DNA from: Pararhodobacter sp.
Lineage (GTDB): Bacteria; Pseudomonadota; Alphaproteobacteria; Rhodobacterales; Rhodobacteraceae
Assembly: GCA_020832545.1 (NCBI GenBank)
Contig: JAFIEK010000023.1
Span: forward strand, 1 to 59,639
DNA length: 59,639 nucleotides
Reading direction: 5' to 3'
Shown piece after piece: positions 17,325 through 26,836 of the stretch; within the stretch, counting starts at the first letter, position 1, and the number at the start of each line of letters is the position of its first letter. A program made the position numbers and the translations under genes. The notes below the pieces were generated by a model. That model saw only the letters and a list, made by a program, of their open reading frames with translations. It made no database searches and was not told where the DNA came from.

Positions 17325-18207
17325 GAGGGGTCACGCGCGGCGGGGTAGAGCGGATCATGCTGCCTGCGCCATGTTCAGTGAACAACTCCAGCAGGCAGGC
17401 GTTCGGCACCCTGCCGTCAAGGATGACGACGGCACGCACCCCGGCCTCTATAGCGGTAAGTGCGGTTTCGGTTTTCGGAATCATGCCGCCCGCGATCACG
17501 CCCTTTTCGGTCATTTCGCGGACCTGATCGGGATGGAGTTCGGTGACAACCGCGCCGGATTCGTCTTTTACGCCGGAGACATCGGTCAGCAGTAGCAGCC
17601 GGTCGGCGGTCAGGGCTCCTGCGATCGCACCGGCGGCGGTGTCGCCGTTGACGTTGAAGGTCTCATTGTCGGCCATTCCGGTGCCGACCGGGGCGACCAC
17701 CGGGATCATGCCGGCGTTGAACAGATCGCGCAGGATCTGAACATTCATTTCCACTGGTTTGCCTACGAACCCCAATTCGGGGTCGTCGGCTTGGCAGACC
17801 ATCAGGTCATCGTCCTTGCCGGAAATCCCCACCGCGCGACCGCCCTGATCGTTGATCGCCTGCACGATGCGTTTGTTCACCAGCCCCGACAAGACCATTT
17901 CGACCACCTCGACCGTGGCCTGATCGGTGACCCGCTTCCCGCGTACGAAGCGCGATTCGATCCCCAGCCTGCCCAGGAGGTCATTGATCATCGGCCCGCC
18001 GCCGTGCACCACCACCGGGTTCACACCGACTTGCTTCATCAGCACGATATCGCGTGCGAATTCAGCCATCGCATCGTCGTCGCCCATGGCGTTGCCGCCG
18101 AATTTGATCACCACAACAGCGCCGGTATAGCGCTGCAGGTAGGGCAGAGCTTCGGAAAGGGTGCGGGCGGTGGCGATCCAGTCACGGTTCATGGTCTGCT
18201 TCTTCAT
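17308..18207 (-). CDS. argB: Acetylglutamate kinase
   Basis: Second step of arginine biosynthesis: phosphorylates N-acetyl-L-glutamate. The 299-aa product has the amino-acid-kinase motifs [24 protein letters not shown] and the C-terminal [19 protein letters not shown]. The long N-terminal helix ([19 protein letters not shown]) is typical of the hexameric, arginine-inhibited enzymes. ATG 18207 is used; an ATG five codons later is an alternative. It follows engB by three bases on the same strand. Confidence 0.96.
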   Translation of the reverse strand: MKKQTMNRDWIATARTLSEALPYLQRYTGAVVVIKFGGNAMGDDDAMAEFARDIVLMKQVGVNPVVVHGGGPMINDLLGRLGIESRFVRGKRVTDQATVEVVEMVLSGLVNKRIVQAINDQGGRAVGISGKDDDLMVCQADDPELGFVGKPVEMNVQILRDLFNAGMIPVVAPVGTGMADNETFNVNGDTAAGAIAGALTADRLLLLTDVSGVKDESGAVVTELHPDQVREMTEKGVIAGGMIPKTETALTAIEAGVRAVVILDGRVPNACLLELFTEHGAGSMIRSTPPRVTPRGEGL

Positions 18208-18210
18208 GGG

Positions 18211-18864
18211 TTATTCCATCGACGCGATTATGGCGCGCAGTGTGGCGATACCTTCACCCTTCTCCGACGAGGTGACAAGCAGTTCGGGGTAGGCGGCGGG
18301 ATGGCGGGCGAGGGCGGTGCGCACCTGCGCCAGTGTCCGATCCTGTTCGTTGCGGCCGATCTTGTCAGATTTGGTCAATACCACCTGAAATGTCACGGCG
18401 GCGCGGTTGAGAAGCGCCATGATCTCTTCATCAACCTTTTTCACGCCGTGGCGCATGTCGATCAGCACAAAGGCCCGGCGCAGGGTGGCGCGGCCTGCCA
18501 GATAGGCCTTCAGCAGCGCTTGCCATTTGGCCACGACGGCCACCGGGGCTTCGGCAAAGCCATAGCCTGGCAGGTCAACCAGATAGAAATGACCGCCGAC
18601 ATCGAAATAGTTTATCTCTTGCGTTCGGCCCGGCGTGTTGGAGGTGCGCGCCAGCGCCTTGCGCCCGGTCAGTGCGTTGATCAGGCTTGATTTTCCCACA
18701 TTCGAGCGCCCGGCAAAGCAGACTTCCAGCCGGTCGGCGGGGGGCAGGCCGTCCATCGCGACCACACCCTTGACGAAATCGACCGGCCCGGCGAAGAGCT
18801 TGCGACCGGCCTCTTCGGTGCCGATGTCGGGGGCGGGGGTCAGGGGAAAGGGCAGTGTGTTCAT
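18211..18864 (-). CDS. engB: Ribosome biogenesis GTPase EngB/YsxC (YihA)
   Basis: GTPase needed for assembly of the large ribosomal subunit. The 217-aa product has G1 GRSNVGKS (residues 52-59), G2 in TSNTPGRTQEINYF, G3 DLPGYG, G4 TKSDK and a G5-like SSEKGEG. The start overlaps the MOSC gene stop by four bases, which suggests coupled translation in the yidC-MOSC-engB-argB unit. This order is common in Rhodobacterales. Confidence 0.95.
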   Translation of the reverse strand: MNTLPFPLTPAPDIGTEEAGRKLFAGPVDFVKGVVAMDGLPPADRLEVCFAGRSNVGKSSLINALTGRKALARTSNTPGRTQEINYFDVGGHFYLVDLPGYGFAEAPVAVVAKWQALLKAYLAGRATLRRAFVLIDMRHGVKKVDEEIMALLNRAAVTFQVVLTKSDKIGRNEQDRTLAQVRTALARHPAAYPELLVTSSEKGEGIATLRAIIASME

Positions 18865-19619
18865 GCCAGAACCTCCACCTTGTCACCCTGTGCGATGGCG
18901 CCGGGGCGGGTGACGCGGGCATAGACGCCGAAATCAATATGGCCATACCCCTCTTCCAGTGTGGCGAGGGTGTCGGCATCATTGCGCCCGGTCTCAGGGT
19001 TGGCGCAAGTGGCGCGGCAGCGGGTGATGCGCTGCTCCACGTTCAGCCGGGCCTCGCCGATCGCCAGGGTCTTGCCGATCAGATCGAACTCCTCCCAGGG
19101 GGCGAGGCCTTCCAGCCACAGGTTCCCGCGCCAGCGGTGGATCGACAGATCCTGCCCCAGACGCTGGCTGAGGATGCGGTTCGAAGTCAGGCTGAGGATG
19201 GAGACATAGGGATCAGGCACATCGGTTAGTGCGCCGCCGTCGCGCCGGGCCACCAGCGCGGCGGGCGCGGGGCGGCTTTCAGGCCAAAGCGGGCGCAGCC
19301 AGTCCACCACCGCCACACCATCCTTGGGCAGCGCGGCGGTCAGGGACGGACGGGCTGGGTGCGTGAGCGTGATCATTTGCGTGGTGTCGTCAAAATCGGC
19401 ACGGACAGCTTGCAAGGTGCCCGCAGCCCAGCCGCGCAGGAATTTCAGCTTGGGCTCCCAGCTCTCAGGCTGGTCGAAACCCGCAGCCTCGTGCGACACC
19501 GCCCAGGCACGATCAAAGGGCAACGGGCGGCCCTCGGTCAGGGCCACCCGCTTTATTTCCTGGTATCCAACCGATTTGACCGGATGCCGACAGATATGTG
19601 CCAGCCTGAACGCGCTCAC
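18861..19619 (-). CDS. MOSC domain-containing protein
   Basis: A 252-aa protein with an N-terminal MOSC beta-barrel region (AHICRHPVKSVGYQEI) and a C-terminal MOSC domain. In the latter, HRWRGNLWLEGLAPWEEFDLIG and RITRCRATCANPETG carry the conserved cysteine. MOSC domains bind sulfur-carrying molybdenum cofactor or perform related sulfur chemistry; the substrate here is unknown. The start is GTG 19619, which overlaps the yidC stop in a GTGA. A longer reading frame into yidC is rejected because the MOSC fold begins at this GTG. The link to the Mo-dependent CO dehydrogenase at 49-54 kb is only thematic. Confidence 0.85.
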   Translation of the reverse strand: MSAFRLAHICRHPVKSVGYQEIKRVALTEGRPLPFDRAWAVSHEAAGFDQPESWEPKLKFLRGWAAGTLQAVRADFDDTTQMITLTHPARPSLTAALPKDGVAVVDWLRPLWPESRPAPAALVARRDGGALTDVPDPYVSILSLTSNRILSQRLGQDLSIHRWRGNLWLEGLAPWEEFDLIGKTLAIGEARLNVEQRITRCRATCANPETGRNDADTLATLEEGYGHIDFGVYARVTRPGAIAQGDKVEVLA

Positions 19620-21409
19620 TTTGCCTCGCCGCCTTTTTTTCGGCTGATTGTCTGGCGGATATTGCCGAACAGGTCTGGCTTGGTGCCGTTCAACCGCATG
19701 ATCAGATATTGCTGCGAGAAGGTGATGACGTTGTTGCCGATCCAGTAAATCAGCAGGCCCGAGGCGAAGCTGCCCATCACGAACATGAAGACCCACGGCA
19801 TCCAGTTGAAGATTGTTGCCTGCATCGGATCGGTGGGCGCGGGGTTGAGGCGCATTTGCAGCCACATGGTGAAGCCAAACATCAGCGGCAGCACACCGAT
19901 CAGGATCAGCGCCATGATGCTGCCGGGATGCGGTGCATCCCACGGCAGAAGGCCGAAAAGGTTAACGATCGAGGTGGGGTCAGGCGCTGAAAGGTCATTG
20001 AAGACCCAAAGCCAGGGGGCGTGACGCAGGTCAATCGTGACAAAAATCACCTTGTAGAGCGAGAAGAAGATGGGGATCTGCAAAAGGATCGGCAGGCAAC
20101 CCGCAGCCGGGTTCACCTTCTTTTCCTTGTAAAGCTTCATCATTTCCTGCTGAAGCTTCTGGCGATCGTCGCCCGCGCGTTCCTTCATGGCCAGCATCTC
20201 TGGCTGGAGCTCTTTCATGCGGGCCATCGACACGTAGGATTTCCACGCCAGTGGCAGCAGCACGGCCTTGATCAGAAGCGTCAGCACCAGAATCGACCAG
20301 CCCATGTTGCCGATGATTCCGTTGATGAAATACAACATCGCGAAGATCGGCTTGGTCAGGAAAAAGAACCAGCCCCAGTCAATGGCGTCGACAAAGCGAT
20401 CCACTCCCATCTCGCGCTCATAGCTGCGGATCACCGACCATTCCTTGGCGCCGGCAAACAACATCGAGCTGCTCTCGGCGGTCTGTCCGGGGGCGACGGT
20501 CATTGTGGGCTGGCGGATCGAGGTCTGATAGATGTCAGAGTTGGGCACGTATTGCGACACGGCGGTGAACCCATGGCCGGGTTCACCGATCAGCGCGGCC
20601 ATGAAATACTTGCCGGTCAGGCCGACCCAGCCATTCTCTTCAACCTGCGTGACAGAGGCGGGCGTGCGCTCAGAATCGCTGACGCGGTAGCCGCGCATGT
20701 TCTTGTAGCTGTCCTCGGTCAGGCTGCCATCGGCCATCTGGATCATGCCTTCATGCGAGATGAAGAAGTTCTCCAGATCATCGGGCAGCCCGTGCTGCGC
20801 CAAAATCCCGTAAGGGTCCAGCGAGATCGTCGTATTGGTCTGGTTTTCGACCGATTGAGTGACGTTGAAGAGAAAATTGTCGTCGATGGTGATGACGCGG
20901 GTGAAGATCAGCCCCTGATCATTGTCCCAGCGCAGCGTGACAGGGTTGCCGGGGCTCAGGGCATTGTCGCCAACTTGTTCCCAGATGGTGTTGGGGCCCG
21001 GAACATGGTCAAACTCCAGCGCGCCGCGCGGGCTCCAGCCGTAGAGCGCATAGAACGGTTCACGGTTGCCCCCCACCGGGTTGAGAAGGTGAACGATATC
21101 CGAATCCGGCGCCGTGGTTTCGCGGTAGTCGCGCAGTTGCAGGTCGTCGATGCGGCCACCGGTCAAGGAGATTGTGCCGGTCAGGCGCGGCGAATCGATA
21201 CCGATTCGCACTGTGCCGGTCGCAGTCTCATCCGCCACGGACGCATCGGCCACACCGCTCTCTGGCGTGGCGGGCGGCGGCACCAGCTGTTCCTGCGCCA
21301 CGGTCTCTTGCGGGGCAGGTTCAGGCGGTGGGAACATCGCGAACCACACGATGATCACCATGAGGCTGAGCGCGAAGGCAAGGATGAGATTCTTGTTTTG
21401 ATCGTCCAT
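19616..21409 (-). CDS. yidC: Membrane protein insertase YidC
   Basis: Inserts and folds inner-membrane proteins, alone or with SecYEG. The 597-aa product starts with a transmembrane signal anchor (NLILAFALSLMVIIVWFAMF). A large periplasmic P1 domain follows, then the conserved five-helix core beginning about residue 350 with WGWFFFLTKPIFAMLYFING. It ends with SFASGLLIYWIGNNVITFSQQ and a basic tail. In most bacteria yidC follows rpmH-rnpA-yidD directly; here several genes separate them. Confidence 0.97.
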   Translation of the reverse strand: MDDQNKNLILAFALSLMVIIVWFAMFPPPEPAPQETVAQEQLVPPPATPESGVADASVADETATGTVRIGIDSPRLTGTISLTGGRIDDLQLRDYRETTAPDSDIVHLLNPVGGNREPFYALYGWSPRGALEFDHVPGPNTIWEQVGDNALSPGNPVTLRWDNDQGLIFTRVITIDDNFLFNVTQSVENQTNTTISLDPYGILAQHGLPDDLENFFISHEGMIQMADGSLTEDSYKNMRGYRVSDSERTPASVTQVEENGWVGLTGKYFMAALIGEPGHGFTAVSQYVPNSDIYQTSIRQPTMTVAPGQTAESSSMLFAGAKEWSVIRSYEREMGVDRFVDAIDWGWFFFLTKPIFAMLYFINGIIGNMGWSILVLTLLIKAVLLPLAWKSYVSMARMKELQPEMLAMKERAGDDRQKLQQEMMKLYKEKKVNPAAGCLPILLQIPIFFSLYKVIFVTIDLRHAPWLWVFNDLSAPDPTSIVNLFGLLPWDAPHPGSIMALILIGVLPLMFGFTMWLQMRLNPAPTDPMQATIFNWMPWVFMFVMGSFASGLLIYWIGNNVITFSQQYLIMRLNGTKPDLFGNIRQTISRKKGGEAK

Positions 21410-21575
21410 CGGGGGAGGTCCACGGGTCGATTGAATTGCTGGGCCGGTTCAACAGACTGTGCCAGCAAAGGTCAAGCGGATTCCCCCGATTGGTGCTAAG
21501 GCAGGTGCCTTTTTCGCTGGTTTGCCCCGCTGTGGTGCCGGATTGAGGCCCGCGCCGGAAAGCGGTGACGATGCG

Positions 21576-23108
21576 CTACAATACAGGCGCGCCGAGGGGC
21601 GGGGCTTGCTGGCTAAGTCTGTCGGCATGGGCGCGCAGCCAGCGCGGCAATTCGGCGCCGGGCATTGGGCGCGCGATGCAGAAGCCTTGTGCATGGCCGC
21701 AACCCAGACGGGCCAGAAGCGCCTGTTCGGCGTCACTTTCCACACCCTCTGCCACGGTTTCCAGTTCAAGCTGATGGGCCATGGACAAGATTGCCGCGAC
21801 CATGCGCTGGCGTTCCTGATCCTGATGCAAATGTGTGATGAACGAGCGATCGATCTTCAGCCGGCCCACGGCAAACCGGCGGATATTGGCCATGGCGGCA
21901 TGGCCTGTGCCAAAGTCATCCAGGTCGATGCCGCAGCCCATTTCGGCCAGCCGGGCGATGTTGCGGACCATGATGTCGTCGTCGCTGTCGGCCACCACGG
22001 TTTCCAGAATTTCCACCACCAGCCGCTGGGGCGGCAGGTCATGGCGATCAAGTTCCCATGCAATTTCGTTGGCCAGATTAGGGTTGCGCAGTTCCGGTGC
22101 TGACAGATTGATCGATACGTTTGGAACCGCAATTCCCAGCCCATCAAGCTGTTTGAGAAGGGCCAGCGCATCGCGCAGCATACGCTCGGCCAGTCTGACG
22201 GACAGGCCTGCGGCTTCAAGCTGCGGCAGGAAACTGGCGGGCGAGACAAGCCCGTTTCGTGGATGTTCCCACCGTGCGAGTGCTTCCAGCCCGCTGATCT
22301 GTCCGGTGCGCAGACATATCTGCGGCTGGAAATGCGCGCAGATCAACCCGGTGTCGAGCGCGTGCTGAAGCTCTGACAGCGCATTGTCGGAAAGCGGTGA
22401 TGGCAGATCGACCGCGCTGTAGCTGTACAGCCCCTTCGGCCCGGCCCGGAGCGCACGTTCAGCGGCCTGTGCGGCGGCATCAAGCATGCTGAGCGCGTTC
22501 AGTTCCGCCGCGCGCGGGCTGAGGCAAAACCCCACTGAAACGCTGGGCCAGACCGTCACCGCCTCAAACCCGAACGCCTGCCCGAGATGTGACTGGATGC
22601 GCTGCGCCACCGTCAGCACGGCGTTCAGTTCAAGATGACGCTGCGGCACAAGCGCAATACCAAAACCGGACGGCCCCAGGCGGCAATAAGCATCCTGTTC
22701 CCGCAGCGCCTGCCCAAGCCGGTGACCGAGTTCATGCACAAGCGCTTCGGCATACCGGGTGCCGTGCCGCAGAGCGACGTTCTTGGCGTCATCAAGCTGG
22801 ATGACCAGCGCAACCGGTCGCAGCCCTTCACTTTCCGGGGGGATAAGTGGGGGTAGCAAACGCTCAACCGTGCTGAGGTCGCCAAGGCGCGCGTATCCGC
22901 GACTGGCGATGGTCGCAGCCGGCGGGGCGGGGCGAAAGGCCAGCAGCAGCCAGCCCGCCTGAAGCGCGATCACGCTCATCACGGCCCAGACCTGAAGGTC
23001 GGACCACGCGATCACAAGGGTCAGCAGCGGAATGGGTGCCAGAGCCATGGGGTGGCGCAGCAGGCGGCGCGCCGAAATCAGACTGGCCGTGGCCAGCGCC
23101 TTTTGCAT
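21576..23108 (-). CDS. Membrane-anchored EAL-domain c-di-GMP phosphodiesterase with degenerate GGDEF
   Basis: Predicted to hydrolyse cyclic di-GMP. Two hydrophobic N-terminal segments (about residues 20-60) anchor it. A GGDEF-like domain follows in which the signature is replaced by LGPSGFGIAL, so cyclase activity is unlikely. The EAL domain keeps EALARWEHP, NVSINLSAPELRN, VVEILETVV, DLDDFGTGHA, GRLKIDRSFI and LETVAEGVES, all residues expected for activity. ATG 23108 has GGGAG seven bases upstream; a GTG at 23132 is less likely. The C-terminal tail beyond the EAL domain is short. Confidence 0.87.
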   Translation of the reverse strand: MQKALATASLISARRLLRHPMALAPIPLLTLVIAWSDLQVWAVMSVIALQAGWLLLAFRPAPPAATIASRGYARLGDLSTVERLLPPLIPPESEGLRPVALVIQLDDAKNVALRHGTRYAEALVHELGHRLGQALREQDAYCRLGPSGFGIALVPQRHLELNAVLTVAQRIQSHLGQAFGFEAVTVWPSVSVGFCLSPRAAELNALSMLDAAAQAAERALRAGPKGLYSYSAVDLPSPLSDNALSELQHALDTGLICAHFQPQICLRTGQISGLEALARWEHPRNGLVSPASFLPQLEAAGLSVRLAERMLRDALALLKQLDGLGIAVPNVSINLSAPELRNPNLANEIAWELDRHDLPPQRLVVEILETVVADSDDDIMVRNIARLAEMGCGIDLDDFGTGHAAMANIRRFAVGRLKIDRSFITHLHQDQERQRMVAAILSMAHQLELETVAEGVESDAEQALLARLGCGHAQGFCIARPMPGAELPRWLRAHADRLSQQAPPLGAPVL

Positions 23109-23186
23109 GACGTCACTCCCAGCCGATTGCACGTCCAGGTAGAGAGTTGTCGCAACCGCCTGACCGAAGCCTTAACAGGAGGTGAT

Positions 23187-24062
23187 TTAATCCGTCGAAT
23201 TGTTCGGACCCACGTTGCGCATCAGCCCTGCAAAATCAAAAAGCGCCGGGTCCGGCAGATGCGAGGGGCGCGCGTTCATCAAGGCGCGGAACATCACGTT
23301 GCGCCGTCCCGGGCTGCGGCGCTCCCACTCATCAAGCAGCGCCTTGACCTGCATACGCTGCAATCCGTCCTGACTGCCGCAGAGATCGCAGGGGATCACC
23401 GGGTAGTTCATGGCGCGGGTGAAGCGCTCGCAATCGGCCTCGGCCACAAAGGCCAGCGGGCGATAGACGAACAGATCACCCTCCTCGTTCACCAGCTTCG
23501 GGGGCATGGTCGCCAGCCGCCCGCCGTGAAAGAGGTTCATGAAGAAGGTCTCCAGAATGTCGTCGCGGTGATGGCCAAGCACGACCGCCGAACAGCCCTC
23601 TTCGCGCGCCAGCCGGTAGAGATTGCCGCGCCGCAGCCGCGAGCAGAGCGCGCAATAGGTGCGCCCCTGCGGCACCTTGTCCATGACGATCGAATAGGTG
23701 TCCTGATATTCGATCCGGTGCTCAACGCCCATCCTGGTCAGAAACTCGGGCAGAACGGTGGCGGGAAAGCCCGGCTGCCCCTGATCAAGGTTGCAGGCCA
23801 GCAGATCAACCGGCAAAAGCCCGCGCCATTTCAGCTCATGCAGAACGGCGAGCAGCGTGTAGCTATCCTTTCCGCCGGACAGGCAGACCAGCCAGCGCGC
23901 GCCGGGCTCCACCATGCCGTAAGTCTGCACCGCCTCGCGTACGCTCGAGACGATCCGTTTGCGCAGCTTGCGGAATTCGGTGCCTTTGGGGGCGCCGTAA
24001 AAAAGCGGGTGGATGTCATCGGCATCATCGAGCATCGGCAGGACCTCCTGAATGGTTGCCAT
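23187..24062 (-). CDS. ttcA: tRNA 2-thiocytidine(32) synthetase TtcA
   Basis: Adds sulfur to cytidine 32 of certain tRNAs using ATP and an iron-sulfur cluster. The 291-aa product has the PP-loop SGGKDS (residues 62-67) and the cluster/persulfide pairs C137/C140 (CALC) and C225/C228 (CDLC). ATG 24062 is preferred because AGGA lies eight bases upstream; a TTG at 24080 has no such site. It lies between the EAL gene and a divergent pentapeptide gene. Both tRNA-Arg and tRNA-Lys in this window have C at the position before the U33 turn (C32), in line with possible substrates, but that is inference. Confidence 0.93.
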   Translation of the reverse strand: MATIQEVLPMLDDADDIHPLFYGAPKGTEFRKLRKRIVSSVREAVQTYGMVEPGARWLVCLSGGKDSYTLLAVLHELKWRGLLPVDLLACNLDQGQPGFPATVLPEFLTRMGVEHRIEYQDTYSIVMDKVPQGRTYCALCSRLRRGNLYRLAREEGCSAVVLGHHRDDILETFFMNLFHGGRLATMPPKLVNEEGDLFVYRPLAFVAEADCERFTRAMNYPVIPCDLCGSQDGLQRMQVKALLDEWERRSPGRRNVMFRALMNARPSHLPDPALFDFAGLMRNVGPNNSTD

Positions 24063-24138
24063 ACGGGCATTCCTTTGCAATCGTCAATGGGCGGGACATC
24101 CGGGACGATGCGTCTGCGGGCGAAGCGAGGGGGCTGCA

Positions 24139-25800
24139 ATGACGCAGGGAACGCAGGATGACTTGCTGGTGGAACTGAGCGCGCGTCGGTTCTCGGTTGG
24201 CTTTTCGGTTTTCTTCTTCGCCTTCGGGATTGCGGCGGGCTTCTTGATGGCCTTCGCGGGGCTGGGCTTTCTGGAAGACAGCGCGGGGGTCATTGCGGGT
24301 GTGTTTCTGGTGGCGCTGGTCGGCGTGGCGCTGGCCGGGTTGATCATCTTCATGCTGCGCCGCCAGATCCTCAACCGCATCTTCGGGATTGCCGAGGCGC
24401 AGGTAGAACTGTTTGCGGGCCCTTTAAGCGGCGTGGCCGAGGGTGCGGCGTCGCGCGATCCTGAACGCGCGATCCAGTCGGCGCGCCGGTTCATCCAGTT
24501 GGCACTGGCGCGCTATGCATGGCTGGCGACGCGGCGCTGGATCATGACCTCGCTCACCGCGCTGATAGCGGCCATGGCGGCGCTGGCGGGCACGGCGCTT
24601 CTGTTCAACCAGAATGACCTGATTGGCCGTCAATCGACACTTCTGGCCGAGCAGAATGCGCGTATTCGCGAACAGACGATGATGATCGCGCAGGATGTGC
24701 AACTGGCCGAGGCCGCGCGCAATGCCCAGCTGGTGGTCGAGGTGACGCAGATCGCGGCGCTGCTCGGCGCAGTGGCTGACCGCACCGCGCCTGAGACCGG
24801 GGTGCAGGGCTCGGCCGCACTGGTGCCGATGATCGACCCGTTCCGGGATCTGGGGCAGGGGCTGATCATGCGGATCGCTGCTGTGTCGCAAAGCATGCAG
24901 CCCTACCGGTTTCTGGATACGGGGCTGAACGTGAACGACCCGTCTGATCGGATGCGCGTGGCGATGCTGGGGCGGCGGGACGATTTGCCGGGGGTCTGGG
25001 CGCAACTGACCGCGATGAATGGCTGGCGGGAAACGGATGGCGCGAACCGGCTGATTGACCGACCTGCCAGCCCTGAGCGTGGCTTGCTGCTGCGGGTGCT
25101 GGTGGCCAGCGGGCTACGCGAGTTGCAACTGCTTAGCTTTTTCGGCCTTGATCTGAGCTTTGCTCATGCGCAGGGCCTGTTGCTGCCTATGATCACGCTG
25201 GATCATGCAAACATGGCCTATGCTGACCTCTCGCAGGCCGAATTGAGAGAAGCATCGCTGGCCGGCGCGGTGCTGGATAACGCCCGCTTTCGCCGCGCCA
25301 CGCTGACGGATACCCGCTTTTTCGCAATCGGCGATGACCCGCTGCGCAACCCGCATCAGACGCCGGGTGATGTCTATGCGGCCTCGCTCCTGGGTGCTGA
25401 TTTCTCGGACGCCGTCGTCACGCGCGCTGATTTTCGCTCGGTAAATGCAATGGCGGCGGTGTTCGACGGCGCGCTGTTGGTCGAGGCTGATTTCTCGGAG
25501 GCGTGGCTGGGGGCGGCCAGCTTTCGTGGCGCCATACTTGTGGGCGCACAGTTCGAGGGCGCGGCGCTGCAATCGCTTGATCTGGACGGAGCGATCCTTT
25601 TTGGCGACGATCCTCTGTCCATGCTGGAGGCGCAGGCCGCGCCCGGCTCGTTCCGCGCTGACCGTTACCGGCAGGACCGCGTAGATCTGGCCGATGTGAT
25701 GCAAACGGGCCGCATGTATGATCTGCCTGATCCTGAACCCGTGATCGCGCTGATCGGCGAGACACCGGCCTGGCGGCTTATTCGGACGGAGGCGTTTTAA
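24139..25800 (+). CDS. Membrane protein with C-terminal pentapeptide repeats
   Basis: A 553-aa protein of unknown function. The N-terminal region has two closely spaced hydrophobic helices (about residues 18-70) and a third (about 135-155). A coiled-coil-like stretch follows with [16 protein letters not shown]. The C-terminal part (about residues 345-530) is rich in A(D/N)L/F pentapeptides such as [29 protein letters not shown] and [16 protein letters not shown], which fold as a right-handed beta helix. ATG 24139 follows GCGAGGGGG. It runs against the rpmH-yidC block and its 3' end overlaps yidD by 23 bases (tail to tail). Confidence 0.8.
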   Translation: MTQGTQDDLLVELSARRFSVGFSVFFFAFGIAAGFLMAFAGLGFLEDSAGVIAGVFLVALVGVALAGLIIFMLRRQILNRIFGIAEAQVELFAGPLSGVAEGAASRDPERAIQSARRFIQLALARYAWLATRRWIMTSLTALIAAMAALAGTALLFNQNDLIGRQSTLLAEQNARIREQTMMIAQDVQLAEAARNAQLVVEVTQIAALLGAVADRTAPETGVQGSAALVPMIDPFRDLGQGLIMRIAAVSQSMQPYRFLDTGLNVNDPSDRMRVAMLGRRDDLPGVWAQLTAMNGWRETDGANRLIDRPASPERGLLLRVLVASGLRELQLLSFFGLDLSFAHAQGLLLPMITLDHANMAYADLSQAELREASLAGAVLDNARFRRATLTDTRFFAIGDDPLRNPHQTPGDVYAASLLGADFSDAVVTRADFRSVNAMAAVFDGALLVEADFSEAWLGAASFRGAILVGAQFEGAALQSLDLDGAILFGDDPLSMLEAQAAPGSFRADRYRQDRVDLADVMQTGRMYDLPDPEPVIALIGETPAWRLIRTEAF

Positions 25801-26050
25801 GCCGTTTCTGGCGGTCATACTCGGCATCGGCGCCCGGCACCGGGTCATAGCCATGGCCGCCCCAAGGGTGGCAACGCAGAATGCGGTGGATGGTCAGGTA
25901 GAGACCCTTGAACGCGCCATGACGCTCGAATGCTTCAAGCGAATAGGCGGAACAGGTGGGTTGGTAGCGGCAGCCGTGGCCGACCCATGGGCTGAACACC
26001 AGCCGATAGAAGCGCACGGGCAGTGAGAAGACCCAAGCCAGCGGCGTCAT
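25778..26050 (-). CDS. yidD: Membrane protein insertion efficiency factor YidD
   Basis: Small (90 aa) membrane-associated protein proposed to help YidC-dependent insertion. The core [46 protein letters not shown] is diagnostic in its cysteines and the [12 protein letters not shown] end. The start overlaps the rnpA stop by four bases. The last 23 bases overlap the convergent pentapeptide gene, which is unusual for such a conserved gene. Confidence 0.93.
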   Translation of the reverse strand: MTPLAWVFSLPVRFYRLVFSPWVGHGCRYQPTCSAYSLEAFERHGAFKGLYLTIHRILRCHPWGGHGYDPVPGADAEYDRQKRLKTPPSE

Positions 26051-26472
26051 GGCTTACGTTCGCGCGGGGCGTGAATGGACGTGAGCGCGCGTTCCAGATC
26101 AGACAACAGCGCGTCATAAGGGCGTTCGACCGTTGCGCCGGGGCGACCGACCAGCACATAGTCCCAGCCTGGCTGGCCCTGCTGCGGCAAAATCGCGGCC
26201 GCGATGGCGCGCAACCGGCGCTTGGCACGGTTGCGGGTGACGGCATTCCCGACCTTCTTGGAGCAAGTGAAGCCCACGCGGATGCCGATGTGAGTCTCGT
26301 CGGCATTGCGCCTGCGGGCCTGCAACAGAAAGCCCGCCGTTCCCTGACGGCGGGCGCGGGCTGCTGAAAGAAACTCGGCGCGTTTTTTCAACACGTCCAG
26401 ACATGGCAAAGCCGCCGGTGCGGGCGTGGGGCTGGCCTTTGGGCCTTCCACGGACACTTCCGGCGGCGTCAT
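26047..26472 (-). CDS. rnpA: Ribonuclease P protein component
   Basis: Protein cofactor of RNase P, which trims tRNA 5' leaders. The family motif is the RNR-type [17 protein letters not shown] preceded by GFTCSKKV. The start is uncertain. ATG 26472 gives 141 aa with an alphaproteobacterial-type N-terminal extension before [15 protein letters not shown]; a GTG a few codons later is possible. The much longer reading frame that runs back through rpmH is rejected. It lies 26 bases after rpmH and overlaps yidD by four. Confidence 0.92.
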   Translation of the reverse strand: MTPPEVSVEGPKASPTPAPAALPCLDVLKKRAEFLSAARARRQGTAGFLLQARRRNADETHIGIRVGFTCSKKVGNAVTRNRAKRRLRAIAAAILPQQGQPGWDYVLVGRPGATVERPYDALLSDLERALTSIHAPRERKP

Positions 26473-26498
26473 CGGTTCAATTGCCGAAGTGTCGACCT

Positions 26499-26633
26499 TC
26501 AGGCCGACAGCTTCTTGCGGCCTGCAGCGCGGCGGGCATTGATGATCTTCGCGCCAGCCTTGGTGGCCATGCGCGCGCGGAAACCATGGCGCCGCTTGCG
26601 GACCAGGTTCGATGGCTGAAAGGTGCGTTTCAT
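26499..26633 (-). CDS. rpmH: 50S ribosomal protein L34
   Basis: A 44-aa ribosomal protein, the usual first gene of the rpmH-rnpA-yidD unit. Translation on the minus strand from ATG 26633 gives [20 protein letters not shown] and continues with the typical [23 protein letters not shown] end. GAAGGAA lies in front of the start. A sigma70-type promoter is seen about 70-100 bases upstream. Confidence 0.95.
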   Translation of the reverse strand: MKRTFQPSNLVRKRRHGFRARMATKAGAKIINARRAAGRKKLSA

Positions 26634-26704
26634 CGCTCGATTCCTTCACGTAGATGCCCAAATCCGGTTCAGTGGATTCGAAGGCTGATAATCCTGAAGG
26701 CTGG

Positions 26705-26733
26705 CAGATAGACAAAGCCCGCCGCCAAGTCAA
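26705..26733 (-). promoter_or_regulatory. Probable sigma70 promoter of rpmH-rnpA-yidD
   Basis: Reading the minus strand, TTGACT (26733-26728) and TATCTG (26710-26705) are spaced by exactly 17 bases. Transcription would start about 65 bases before rpmH. No other hexamer pair in the 203-base divergent gap is as good. Confidence 0.6.
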
Positions 26734-26836
26734 TTCACCGCGCACCGGATTCGGCAGAAAAACGGGGCGAGGGGTGTAACTCGTCGACTTTTGACCCATA
26801 TCGCGTTCAGGCAAGGCGTGCAAAGGATGATCACGG

